Position numbers and translations under genes: made by a program
NCBI GenBank assembly: GCA_904830895.1
Contig: LR882958.1
Span: 5,400,397 to 5,464,396, forward strand
DNA from: Planktothrix rubescens CCAP 1459/22
GTDB lineage: Bacteria; Cyanobacteriota; Cyanobacteriia; Cyanobacteriales; Microcoleaceae
DNA length: 64,000 nt
Reading direction: 5' to 3'
The notes under the pieces: generated by a model
What the model saw: only the letters and a program-made list of their open reading frames with translations
The model's database searches: none
Told to the model about the DNA's origin: nothing
Shown: positions 1 to 7,583 of the stretch, in pieces
Position numbering within the stretch: position 1 is the first letter of the stretch
Layout: every line of letters starts with the position of its first letter

Positions 1-815
1 TTAAAAAAGTTTTGATAATCTTGATAAACACTTTGATATTGTCCAGAAAATTCACCCTGGGTAAAAATATTATGAACGTCATCAAGGATAATCAAACATT
101 TTTTATCCGTGAAAACATCAAATAATTGTTTTAAGTTGTCATCTATAGTTGCTTTTGATTCTTGGTTACAAGCATTCAATAAATCATTGATCAGTAATTC
201 TAAAGGTTTGGGATATTTTAAACTTTTCCAAATAATTACTTCAAATTGATCTAAGTTTAAATCAACCCATCTTTTAACTAAAGTCGTTTTCCCTATTCCA
301 GATAATCCTAAAACTGAAATCAAACGAATATTATTATCTAATATCCAATTATAAACAGTTTTAAGTTCAGATTCTCTATTATAACAATTTATTATTTTGG
401 GAGCCAGGGTTAAATCGTTGCTAACTGATTTAGATAAAGCATTATTTAACTTTTCTTGACTATTTTGCTTTGAATTATATAAAATTTCTGGACTATAATT
501 AAAATTATGATTACCATTTTGACAAATATTTTGATTTTGAGAGGATGTTATATTTAATCTTTTAAAAGTAGACCTAAAATTAGACTTATTAATATCTTCT
601 CCTAATTGTTTGGATAGAATTTCCCATAATTTATAACCCACATCTCTCACCCGACCTTCACTGTGGTTACATTCTTCTGCTATTTCTCTATAAGTTTCAT
701 TCTGCCATACCCCTTTAATTACTGCTTCTTGAAGATTATCTAGGTGTTTTCCTGTTTGTGAAAAAACTAAGTGATCGGCTATTTGTAAAATTTCTGTAAT
801 CATCATAAAAGCCAT
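1..815 (-). CDS. NB-ARC/P-loop signalling ATPase, N-terminal part (runs off left edge)
   Basis: Open reading frame from an ATG at 815 to the left edge with no stop, giving 271 residues of a longer protein. Residues 5-90 form a helical HTH-like domain of the kind that begins many cyanobacterial NB-ARC/WD40 proteins (TYREIAEECNHSEGRVRDVG). An Asn/Ser-rich linker follows, then an NTPase domain with Walker A GLSGIGKTTL (about residue 172) and Walker B CLIILDDVH. This is STAND-ATPase architecture: such proteins sense a signal through C-terminal repeats, here outside the window, and oligomerise. The C-terminal partner domain (WD40, TPR or TIR) cannot be seen, so the role is open. Three direct repeats lie just upstream and could be autoregulatory sites. 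The next start, ATG at 806, is in the same frame. Confidence 0.85.
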   Translation of the reverse strand, partial: MAFMMITEILQIADHLVFSQTGKHLDNLQEAVIKGVWQNETYREIAEECNHSEGRVRDVGYKLWEILSKQLGEDINKSNFRSTFKRLNITSSQNQNICQNGNHNFNYSPEILYNSKQNSQEKLNNALSKSVSNDLTLAPKIINCYNRESELKTVYNWILDNNIRLISVLGLSGIGKTTLVKRWVDLNLDQFEVIIWKSLKYPKPLELLINDLLNACNQESKATIDDNLKQLFDVFTDKKCLIILDDVHNIFTQGEFSGQYQSVYQDYQNFF

Positions 816-846
816 ATAGAGTAAGAATTATAGACATTATACCTTA

Positions 847-928
847 ATTTAGTCAGGCATTTTACGACAATTCAAGATTTAATCAGAAATATTTATTAAT
901 AAAAGACACGATTTAATCAGACATTTTA
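847..928. promoter_or_regulatory. Three direct repeats upstream of the NB-ARC gene
   Basis: Near-identical copies of ATTTARTCAGRCATTTTA start at 847, 877 (degenerate, ATTTAATCAGAAATATTTA) and 911, so spacings are 30 and 34 bp, about three helical turns. They lie 32-114 bp upstream of the NB-ARC start codon. The gene product begins with an HTH-like domain, so autoregulation is a reasonable guess, but a role for the divergent gene at 1138 is equally possible. The rest of 816-1137 has no ORF that I can support; it contains an inverted pair TAAGCTAAC/GTTAGCTTA (about 975 and 1102). Confidence 0.5.
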
Positions 929-1137
929 GTATTGTAGGTAAGATTGATCAGTTGATAGAAAGGATACAGATGTAAGCTAACTTGACTAAAATTAAAAGGG
1001 CAGTCCTGCATAAGTAGTGATGCGATTTTATGCAACCGATCTGGATCAGAAGATGAAAGGCAAAAATTATTTAATGCTGCCCAGATGAAAAAGTTAGTTG
1101 GAGTTAGCTTATTTCTGTAATAATTTTAGGAGAGTTG

Positions 1138-1557
1138 ATGAAAACTACTTTTTCCTGGTTATCTTCGTATTTTCTATTAACTGGTTTAGCCATCTCTGGA
1201 ATAACTTTTTTAGGAGAAGTTCGTCCAGCATCTGCCTGTACAGGTTTTTGGGGTCGTATGGATCCAACCTGTGACCATGGAGGAATAACAAATCCGGTAC
1301 ATATGACTACTCAAGACTTTAAAATTTGCAATAAGACGGAAAATAGCATTAGTTTTACGCTTAACGGTTCATTGGAGGCACCATTGCGTGTTGGTTACTG
1401 TAGAACCTATACAAATGTTATATTACCTGGAAATGTTGCTTTTGATGCTTCTTATGCTGATGGTTATCAAGAGTCTAGCTATGGTTTGGATGATGAAAAA
1501 AACTATTCATTCAAACTTAATAATCAAGGAAGTGGCATAGATCTCTTTGCAGATTAG
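1138..1557 (+). CDS. Small secreted protein of unknown function
   Basis: 139 residues. The N-terminus is a classical signal peptide: KTTFSW, a hydrophobic run, then a likely cleavage after ASA before CTGFWG. The mature part of about 105 residues has four cysteines (CTGF, PTCDHG, KICNKT, GYCRTY), suggesting two disulfides in the periplasm or outside the cell. I do not recognise a family; the pattern of polar beta-prone segments suggests a small beta-sandwich. The ATG at 1138 is chosen because AGGAGAG lies about 5 bp upstream; a TTG at 1135 is in frame but worse placed. It is monocistronic, divergent from the NB-ARC gene. Confidence 0.7.
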   Translation: MKTTFSWLSSYFLLTGLAISGITFLGEVRPASACTGFWGRMDPTCDHGGITNPVHMTTQDFKICNKTENSISFTLNGSLEAPLRVGYCRTYTNVILPGNVAFDASYADGYQESSYGLDDEKNYSFKLNNQGSGIDLFAD

Positions 1558-1834
1558 ATGACTTCTGTTAACAATCGTAAAGATTCTGGTCAGGGGAGGG
1601 GCGGTAGTCTGAATGAATTATAAAAGTCTCTCCCAAGCATTTCTTATCATTTGATTTTAGTTGATAATATCCTCAGACAGAAAAAGTATTGGTTTAACCA
1701 TTTACTTAAAAATCGGACGCACCCTACGGAGAATTAAGCTGTAATTATCGTAAGTCTAAAAACTCCCTATCCAATAAATTATAATCTTTAAAATTCTTGA
1801 TTTTCTATTTCTAAACAAAGTTTACTCTTAATCT
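1558..1834. other. Gene-free stretch
   Basis: No supported ORF, tRNA or strong terminator was seen. A short GC-rich patch (GGGGAGGGGCGG near 1593) and otherwise AT-rich DNA fill the gap between the secreted protein and the toxin-antitoxin remnant. Confidence 0.4.
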
Positions 1835-1869
1835 CTTTCTTAGTGTCTTCGTGCCTTTGTGGTTCTTTA
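1835..1869 (-). repeat. Dispersed repeat 'ACCACAAAGNCACGAAGACAC', copy 1
   Basis: Read on the minus strand it is ACCACAAAGGCACGAAGACA followed by CTAAGAAAG; a second copy lies on the plus strand at 32955-32986 with two or three differences. Here it begins directly after the stop that truncates the PIN-domain toxin remnant, so it may mark the break point. Confidence 0.65.
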
Positions 1870-1870
1870 T

Positions 1871-1936
1871 TTATTGCTCACTAAAATCAACTAAAGCATA
1901 AAGAGGAGTTGTATCAGCAATAACCGCTTTAATCAT
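1871..1936 (-). pseudogene. N-terminal remnant of a PIN-domain (VapC-type) toxin
   Basis: The 21 codons MIKAVIADTTPLYALVDFSEQ match the first strand of PIN-domain ribonucleases, including the first catalytic Asp (ADTTPLY, normally ADTSPLY). The frame then stops, and a dispersed repeat follows within 2 bp, so at least 100 residues holding the other acidic residues are gone. Its ATG overlaps the TGA of the antitoxin gene (ATGA), the usual coupling in vapBC operons. A toxic product is not possible from this fragment. Confidence 0.7.
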
Positions 1937-2187
1937 GACTCACATAATAGAGTATTAGCTAATATCTGATCATGATTGATTGTTGTATCAGCATAACCGC
2001 TTCCTGGTACAGCAGGAGTAATATTAAATGTCTTTTTAACCTCATTCGTCAAAGAATTAGATGGGTTCAGTTCAGAATTGTCAGAAATAGTAATTTCTTG
2101 CATTAATTGTTGTAATAACCATTGTTTATCCTCAAAAGATAATTGGTTAATTTTTTCGGCAAATTCACGAACTTCTAAAGATGGCAT
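1933..2187 (-). CDS. Antitoxin-like protein of a broken PIN toxin-antitoxin pair
   Basis: 84 residues, ATG at 2187. The start MPSLEVREFAEKINQLSFEDKQWLLQQLMQ is amphipathic and resembles short antitoxin or addiction-module proteins that precede cyanobacterial PIN toxins. The C-terminal half is polar and probably disordered, which would fit toxin binding. The gene overlaps by 4 bp the truncated PIN toxin downstream, which is the main evidence for the antitoxin role. With the toxin lost it is likely an orphan under relaxed selection. Exact family not recognised. Confidence 0.6.
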   Translation of the reverse strand: MPSLEVREFAEKINQLSFEDKQWLLQQLMQEITISDNSELNPSNSLTNEVKKTFNITPAVPGSGYADTTINHDQILANTLLCES

Positions 2188-2240
2188 AATAACTTACCAA
2201 AACTATTGATAAACCTTCTCTATTTTAGCACGATTAGACT

Positions 2241-3065
2241 TTATTTCTGGGCTAGGATAGCTTTTGCTTGTTGCCAAAGAGCGTCTAATTCCTCTAAACT
2301 GTATTCTGATAAGGGGCGATCGCAATATTCCTCAACCTTGGATAACCGTTTAATAAAACGATGATTAGTTTCCTGTAACCCAATATGGGGATCTAAATTA
2401 TACCAACGGGCTAAATTAATTAAGACAAATAAAATATCCCCTAATTCTGCTTGTTGATGCTCTTTATCCGATCCTTGAATTGCTTCTTTAAATTCAGCAA
2501 CTTCTTCCTCAAATTTATCCCAAACCCCCTCAATATTATCCCATTCAAAACCGATAGATGCAGCTTTTTGAGAAATTTTCATTCCGGCAATTAACGGGGG
2601 TAATTGTCGCGCATAACGGCTTAATTTAGAACTAAAAGTTTTAGTTTCGGGTGTTTCTCCTCGCTCATTTGATTTGATTTCTTCCCAATTTTGCCTAACT
2701 TCTTCGACACTATTAACTTCCACTGCCCCGAATACATGAGGATGGCGACGAATTAATTTTTCTGTAATATTATTGGCAATTTCTTCTAAGGAAAATTGAT
2801 TTGATTCCCCGGCAATTTGGGCTTGTAAAATTACTTGTAATAGTAAATCCCCTAATTCATCAGCAATAGCATTTTGATCCCCGCTCCGAATTGCGTCTAC
2901 TACTTCATAGGCTTCTTCAATAATATAGGGTACTAAAGTTTCTGGTGTTTGTTCCAAATCCCAAGGACATCCCCCCTCTGGCGATCGCAATTTGGCAACA
3001 ACATCAATTAAGTTTTGTAGAGCGATTAATGTAGGATTCAGGGTAATATTTTCGGTGTTACTCAT
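2241..3065 (-). CDS. mazG: Nucleoside triphosphate pyrophosphohydrolase MazG
   Basis: 274 residues, near the E. coli MazG length (263). It hydrolyses NTPs and dNTPs to the monophosphate and pyrophosphate, cleaning the pool of non-canonical nucleotides. Two MazG domains are visible. The first (about 28-130) has CPWDLEQTPETL, EEAYEVVDAI and DELGDLLLQ, the metal-binding ExxE...ExxD pattern. The second (about 180-265) has EEEVAEFKEAI and AELGDILFVLINLARW. The ATG at 3065 gives the usual N-terminus. The gene lies 33 bp from the convergent-side neighbour on the same strand (3099-3770), so cotranscription with it is possible. Confidence 0.95.
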   Translation of the reverse strand: MSNTENITLNPTLIALQNLIDVVAKLRSPEGGCPWDLEQTPETLVPYIIEEAYEVVDAIRSGDQNAIADELGDLLLQVILQAQIAGESNQFSLEEIANNITEKLIRRHPHVFGAVEVNSVEEVRQNWEEIKSNERGETPETKTFSSKLSRYARQLPPLIAGMKISQKAASIGFEWDNIEGVWDKFEEEVAEFKEAIQGSDKEHQQAELGDILFVLINLARWYNLDPHIGLQETNHRFIKRLSKVEEYCDRPLSEYSLEELDALWQQAKAILAQK

Positions 3066-3098
3066 TTTAAATCCTTGAATTTTATGATCAAAAAAGGT

Positions 3099-3770
3099 TT
3101 ATTTTTTAGGACGACGGGGAGATTTTTTAGCATTTGTGGGATTAGATTTTTGACGTTTGGGTTTAATTGGGGGAAGCTCCAATTGGGGAAATTCAGACAC
3201 TTGACGCTTGGTTTTTTGGGGTTTGGGTGTTTCCCTGATCTCTGTTTGAGTTTTTCCGGTTTTTAGCCATTTTCTAAATTCTTTATATAAAGAGTTAGAC
3301 CAGTCACTAAAAGAATGACTCATGGCTCCCATTTCTAATCCTAAATAAATGGCGATACATTCCCTCGGATAATTGGAGAGCGATCGCAAACTATTCTGCA
3401 ATATTTCTAAAGGTTCCCTATTTAGTAACTCTAAATATTGTGCCACCATTAACCCCAAAAATCCCAAAATTCCCAGACCTCCTCCTAAATAAAGAATCCT
3501 CAAAGCCGTCCCAATAAAAGGCCCATGGGATAAAAAGGAGCGATGGCGCAAACTGTTTTGGTAGGGCGCCCAGAAACACCGCAACATCCCCCAGCGTTGA
3601 AACTGTCGGGAGTTGATATCTAAATCGGGGCCAAACATGAGGCCACTAAACAGGAAACTCCCCGTCACCAGAAAGGTGAGGTGACTGCTGCGGGTTTGGC
3701 TAAAGGTTAAGCCCGCAATAAAGGGTAAGCTCCAAAGAGTTATCTGGTCGTGGGTTTGACCTGATGGCAT
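3099..3770 (-). CDS. DUF2227 family putative metal-binding membrane protein
   Basis: 223 residues. The N-terminal part carries the DUF2227 hallmarks: MPSGQTHDQITLW, a conserved GPDLDINSRQFQRWG block and LRHRSFLSHGPFIGTALR, whose His and Asp residues are proposed metal ligands. Two or three hydrophobic helices follow (GTALRILYLGGGLGILGFLGLM). The last 60 residues are a basic, proline-rich tail (KPQKTKRQ, KPKRQKSNPTNAKKSPRRPKK). The function is not established for this family. It probably sits in the cytoplasmic membrane. It lies upstream of mazG on the same strand. Confidence 0.8.
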   Translation of the reverse strand: MPSGQTHDQITLWSLPFIAGLTFSQTRSSHLTFLVTGSFLFSGLMFGPDLDINSRQFQRWGMLRCFWAPYQNSLRHRSFLSHGPFIGTALRILYLGGGLGILGFLGLMVAQYLELLNREPLEILQNSLRSLSNYPRECIAIYLGLEMGAMSHSFSDWSNSLYKEFRKWLKTGKTQTEIRETPKPQKTKRQVSEFPQLELPPIKPKRQKSNPTNAKKSPRRPKK

Positions 3771-3846
3771 GGGGTAAAATGATCAATCAGGGAAAATAGG
3801 GTTGTGATTCTAAAAGTTTATGCTATAATAGCCGAATGTGTTAATC

Positions 3847-3918
3847 GGGCGGTTAACTCAGCGGTAGAGTGCTTCCCTTACAAGGAAGAGGCCACAAGTT
3901 CGAATCTTGTACCGCCCA
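3847..3918 (+). tRNA. tRNA-Val (anticodon TAC)
   Basis: A 72-nt cloverleaf: acceptor arms GGGCGGT (3847-3853) and ACCGCCC (3911-3917) pair perfectly, with discriminator A at 3918 and no encoded CCA. The anticodon arm is CTTCC-CTTACAA-GGAAG, giving anticodon TAC. The T arm reads ACAAGTTCGAATCTTGT and the D arm contains AGCGGTAGA. A -10-like TATAAT sits upstream at about 3822 (GCTATAATAG). Confidence 0.97.
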
Positions 3919-3969
3919 TGATTTTAAATCTTAATAGAATTCATCAACTCGAATAATAGCAGGGTAATT

Positions 3970-5271
3970 ATGTCCAAATTAGGTTATTTTCCCTTATTAT
4001 TTTTAGGATTATTAATCGGTTGTCAACAAAATAGCGATCGCATTCCCACAAATTCCTCCATTTCCGTTGCGATCGAAACCCAAAATAATATTATCATAAA
4101 ACCATTATCCCCCCAACCGATTCGGATTAATTTAGAAGACTTACCGCCACCTTTCCATAGTGAGAGTGCATCTAAACCTCCCCAAGTTATTCCCATTCCT
4201 AATAACCCCGTTTTAAATGTTCCCCCCGGATTTAAAGTTAATATCTTTGCCGAAAATTTAGATAATCCTCGGTGGTTAGCCTTAACTCCCGATGGTGATG
4301 TATTAGTAACAGAAACCAAACAAAACCGGATTCGGTTATTAAAAGATACCAACAAAGATGGGGTAGCTGATCAAATTACAACCTTTGCAGATAGCAAAAA
4401 TGGCTTAAATATTCCCTTTGGAATGGCATTTTCACCCGGTTATTTTTTCTTGGGAAATACAGACGAAGTTAGACGTTATTCCTATAATAATCAACAGCAA
4501 CTCACGGGAACAGGCGAAAAAATAGCGGAGTTACCTGGAGGCGGATATAACCAACATTGGACACGCAATGTTGTTGTTTCTCCTGACAATCAAAAACTCT
4601 ATGTTTCCATTGGTTCAAAAACAAATGTGAGTGAAGAAAATCCTCCCCGTGCATCAATTCAAGTGATGAATTTAGACGGGTCTAATCAACAAACATTTGC
4701 TTATGGATTAAGAAATCCTGTGGGGTTAGACTTTCATCCAGAAACCAAAGAACTTTATACAACTGTTAATGAAAGGGATGGGTTAGGGGATGATTTAGTT
4801 CCTGATTATTTTACCCGTATTCGTTCAGGAGAATTCTATGGCTGGCCCTATAGTTATTTTACACCTAATAATTTAGATCCGCGTCATGTTCAAAATGGTC
4901 AAAGTGTCCGCCCGGATTTAGTTAAAAAAACCTTAAAACCCGATGTTTTATTTCAAGCCCATTCAGCCGCTTTAGGATTACAATTTTATGATGGTAATAC
5001 CTTCCCAGAACCCTATAAAAAAGGCGCATTTGTAGCGTTTAGAGGTAGTTGGAATCGCAATTCTGGTACGGGATATAAATTAGTTTTTATTCCTTTTAAT
5101 CAAGGTCGTCCCCAGGGATATTACGAGGAATTTTTAACTGGATTTTTAGTTAATCCTGCTATTCCTGAAACTTGGGGTCGTCCGGTGGGTTTATTAGTAT
5201 TACCCGATGGAAGTTTGATTTTTACTGAAGAAAGTAATGGCCGGATTTATCGGGTTCAATATTCTCCCTAG
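3970..5271 (+). CDS. PQQ/sorbosone dehydrogenase-like beta-propeller lipoprotein
   Basis: 433 residues. The N-terminus is a lipoprotein signal (LLFLGLLIGCQQ, lipobox LIGC at residues 15-18), so it is a membrane-anchored periplasmic protein. From about residue 75 onward it is a six-bladed propeller of the glucose/L-sorbosone dehydrogenase type: PPGFKVNIFAENLDNPRW, a Ca-site-like DTNKDGVAD, GGGYNQHWTRNVVVSPD, YGLRNPVGLDFHP, GEFYGWPYSYF and AFRGSWNR. Family members oxidise sugars or other alcohols with PQQ, although cyanobacterial members often lack a demonstrated substrate. It stands alone downstream of tRNA-Val. Confidence 0.85.
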   Translation: MSKLGYFPLLFLGLLIGCQQNSDRIPTNSSISVAIETQNNIIIKPLSPQPIRINLEDLPPPFHSESASKPPQVIPIPNNPVLNVPPGFKVNIFAENLDNPRWLALTPDGDVLVTETKQNRIRLLKDTNKDGVADQITTFADSKNGLNIPFGMAFSPGYFFLGNTDEVRRYSYNNQQQLTGTGEKIAELPGGGYNQHWTRNVVVSPDNQKLYVSIGSKTNVSEENPPRASIQVMNLDGSNQQTFAYGLRNPVGLDFHPETKELYTTVNERDGLGDDLVPDYFTRIRSGEFYGWPYSYFTPNNLDPRHVQNGQSVRPDLVKKTLKPDVLFQAHSAALGLQFYDGNTFPEPYKKGAFVAFRGSWNRNSGTGYKLVFIPFNQGRPQGYYEEFLTGFLVNPAIPETWGRPVGLLVLPDGSLIFTEESNGRIYRVQYSP

Positions 5272-5320
5272 GTTGGGTTGAGAATAATATGAAATCTGAT
5301 TATAAATGCTACAGATGATC

Positions 5321-5393
5321 CCCCCTGTTCCCTCCCCCCCTAGCCCCCCGTGCACGGGGGGTTTGGGGGGGCTGTTCCGGTGTTCCCTGCTAT
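5321..5393. repeat. GC-rich dispersed repeat with CCCCCCGTGCACGGGGGG core, copy 1
   Basis: About 73 bp with an 18-bp perfect palindrome at 5344-5361, flanked by CTGTTCCCT and by GGCTGTTCCGGTGTTCCCTG. An inverted second copy is at 63071-63139, 58 kb away. The palindrome could act as a bidirectional terminator between the convergent genes at 3970 and 6029. The stop and last residues of the Uma2 gene lie inside it. Confidence 0.8.
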
Positions 5394-6029
5394 ATACGTC
5401 TTTTTAATCCAGCTTCTAAATTTTTTCATTGTGGCGTTTCGTCCCAATATTTTAATTTTTTGTAAATATTGAGGGATAATATCAGTTAAGGGTAAATTAG
5501 GGAAGGTGGGACTATATTGTGTTTCTTGATAGTTGCCATTTTGCAAAATATAGATTTTTAATATGCCGTTTTCAAATCTCCAAAGTTCAGGAACCCCTAA
5601 TGTGGCATAAATATCAAGATGGGTGCGGGAAGTAATATCAATTTCTAAAGCCAAATCTGGAGGGGGATCAATTGTTAAATCTAATCGGTTTTTATTTCTA
5701 ACTAAAGCTTCATTTTGAATAAAAAAACAGTTATCTGGTTCTATTCCTTGTCGCATAAGTTGATTTTTGAATGTAGTTGAACCCAAAGGGAAAAATTCTA
5801 TATCGAGTTCTTCTAGTAAAGCTTTGATCAAATCGCTAACAAGTTCTTTGCTAAATTCATGTTCAGGTAAGGGAGTCATAATTTCTAAGGTTTCATTTGC
5901 ATAAGCAATTCGGGATGAACGATGTTCACCTAATTCATCTAATAGGGTTTCAAATTCTTGCCAAGTAATCTGATTAAATATCACGGTTTGTCCAGGGGGA
6001 ACGGTGATTTGTTTCAGTTCTAACAACAT
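5340..6029 (-). CDS. Uma2 family putative endonuclease (DUF820)
   Basis: 229 residues from ATG at 6029. It has a PD-(D/E)XK-type fold: [16 protein letters not shown], a leading conserved [21 protein letters not shown], then the core [14 protein letters not shown], where D and E-x-D are the predicted metal ligands, and [15 protein letters not shown]. Uma2 proteins are multiplied in cyanobacteria and their target is unknown. A longer in-frame start at 6161 exists, but residues before MLLELKQ do not look conserved. The last 20 codons ([16 protein letters not shown]) are read from a GC-rich dispersed repeat, so the native C-terminus has been replaced. Confidence 0.85.
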   Translation of the reverse strand: MLLELKQITVPPGQTVIFNQITWQEFETLLDELGEHRSSRIAYANETLEIMTPLPEHEFSKELVSDLIKALLEELDIEFFPLGSTTFKNQLMRQGIEPDNCFFIQNEALVRNKNRLDLTIDPPPDLALEIDITSRTHLDIYATLGVPELWRFENGILKIYILQNGNYQETQYSPTFPNLPLTDIIPQYLQKIKILGRNATMKKFRSWIKKTYIAGNTGTAPPNPPCTGG

Positions 6030-6210
6030 CGTTAAACCTTTGGTAACAATCAGGAGCCTAGTTAAATTGTAGAAGCAATTACCCCTTTCCTCCCGAACCC
6101 CCTTAACTATCCGCGATGGGTAATTCCCTAAATGCCCCTTTTGTGGCAATCTATTAATCAATAGGAAAAAAAATTCCGATCGCTATATTGACAAACATCA
6201 ATTATTAACT

Positions 6211-7431
6211 ATGCAAACTTTACCTATTCCTACTCAAACCCCGGCTAGTCAAACATCGGTGGATACGATGATTCACCGCCGTCAAACCCGTCCTGTCCAG
6301 GTAGGGACGGTTACTATTGGGGGCGGTCATCCCGTGGTTGTCCAATCAATGATTAATGAGGATACGATGGACATTGAGGGGGCGACGGCTGCGGTGCGTC
6401 GTCTGCATGAAATTGGCTGTGAAATTGTGCGGGTGACGGTTCCCAGTGTGGGTCATGCCACCGCCGTAGGGAAAATTAAACAGAAATTAGCCGAAACCTA
6501 TCAACCTGTGCCCCTGGTGGCGGACGTTCATCATAATGGCATGAAAATTGCTTTGGAAGTGGCAAAATATGTGGACAAAGTAAGAATTAATCCGGGGTTA
6601 TATGTATTTGAAAAACCGAAAAGCGATCGCACGGAATACACCCCAACTGAATTTAATGAAATTGGTGATAAAATTAGACAAACCTTAGAACCTTTAGTCG
6701 TATCTTTGCGCGATCAAGGTAAGGCGATGCGAATTGGGGTAAATCATGGTTCCTTAGCCGAAAGAATGTTATTTACTTATGGTGATACCCCGGAAGGCAT
6801 GGTGGAATCTGCATTAGAATTTATTAAAATTTGTGAATCTTTGGATTTTCAAAATATTGTTATTTCCCTGAAAGCTTCCCGGGTTCCGGTGATGGTGGCG
6901 GCGAACCGTTTAATGGTGAAACGGATGGATGAATTAGGCATGGATTATCCCTTACATTTAGGGGTGACGGAAGCCGGAGATGGAGAATATGGCCGAATTA
7001 AATCAACGGCGGGAATTGGCACTTTATTAGCAGCAGGAATTGGTGATACAATTCGGGTTTCTTTAACTGAAGCTCCTGAAAAAGAAATCCCGGTTTGTTA
7101 TAGTATTCTGCAAGCTTTAGGACTGCGGAAAACCATGGTTGAATATGTGGCTTGTCCTTCCTGCGGTCGAACTTTATTTAATTTGGAAGAAGTCTTACAT
7201 CAAGTTCGTGAAGCCACAAAACATTTAACGGGTTTAGATATTGCGGTGATGGGATGTATTGTTAATGGGCCCGGAGAAATGGCCGATGCTGACTATGGTT
7301 ATGTCGGTAAACAACCGGGTTTTATTTCCCTATATCGGGGTCGAGAGGAGATTAAAAAAGTCCCTGAAACCCAAGGGGTTGAAGAATTAATTAGTTTGAT
7401 TAAAACTGATGGTCGTTGGGTTGATCCTTAA
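6211..7431 (+). CDS. ispG: 4-hydroxy-3-methylbut-2-enyl-diphosphate synthase IspG (GcpE)
   Basis: 406 residues, the bacterial short form. It catalyses the reductive opening of MEcPP to HMBPP, the penultimate step of the MEP isoprenoid pathway, using a [4Fe-4S] cluster fed by ferredoxin in cyanobacteria. The TIM-barrel start is [19 protein letters not shown], with VADVHHNG and RINPGLYV. The cluster ligands are visible as CPSCGRT (Cys near 315 and 318) and GCIVNGPGE (Cys near 349, followed by the conserved Glu). The ATG at 6211 follows a 49-bp gap from an upstream TATTGACAAAC. A hairpin terminator follows the gene. Confidence 0.97.
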   Translation: MQTLPIPTQTPASQTSVDTMIHRRQTRPVQVGTVTIGGGHPVVVQSMINEDTMDIEGATAAVRRLHEIGCEIVRVTVPSVGHATAVGKIKQKLAETYQPVPLVADVHHNGMKIALEVAKYVDKVRINPGLYVFEKPKSDRTEYTPTEFNEIGDKIRQTLEPLVVSLRDQGKAMRIGVNHGSLAERMLFTYGDTPEGMVESALEFIKICESLDFQNIVISLKASRVPVMVAANRLMVKRMDELGMDYPLHLGVTEAGDGEYGRIKSTAGIGTLLAAGIGDTIRVSLTEAPEKEIPVCYSILQALGLRKTMVEYVACPSCGRTLFNLEEVLHQVREATKHLTGLDIAVMGCIVNGPGEMADADYGYVGKQPGFISLYRGREEIKKVPETQGVEELISLIKTDGRWVDP

Positions 7432-7446
7432 TTAATTCAAAGCAGT

Positions 7447-7464
7447 GCGAGCGTCCTCGCTCGC
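7447..7464 (+). terminator. Hairpin after ispG
   Basis: GCGAGCG (7447-7453), loop TCCT, CGCTCGC (7458-7464): a perfect 7-bp GC-rich stem 15 bp after the ispG stop. It is followed by TAATTAATATT instead of a T run, so it may be a weak intrinsic terminator or an mRNA-stabilising hairpin. Confidence 0.5.
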
Positions 7465-7583
7465 TAATTAATATTGATAACTACTTTTATATCCTGAACC
7501 AAGAATCAATACCGGAAAGCTGAAACCTGTGCTAAATTGGGCGTATTGATATTGAAATTTCTATTTTCTAGTTCAGCAAACCG

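Noticed and set aside
3075..3266. Plus-strand frame of 63 codons inside the DUF2227 gene
   Set aside because: It is antisense to the basic C-terminal tail of the DUF2227 protein and has no features of its own.
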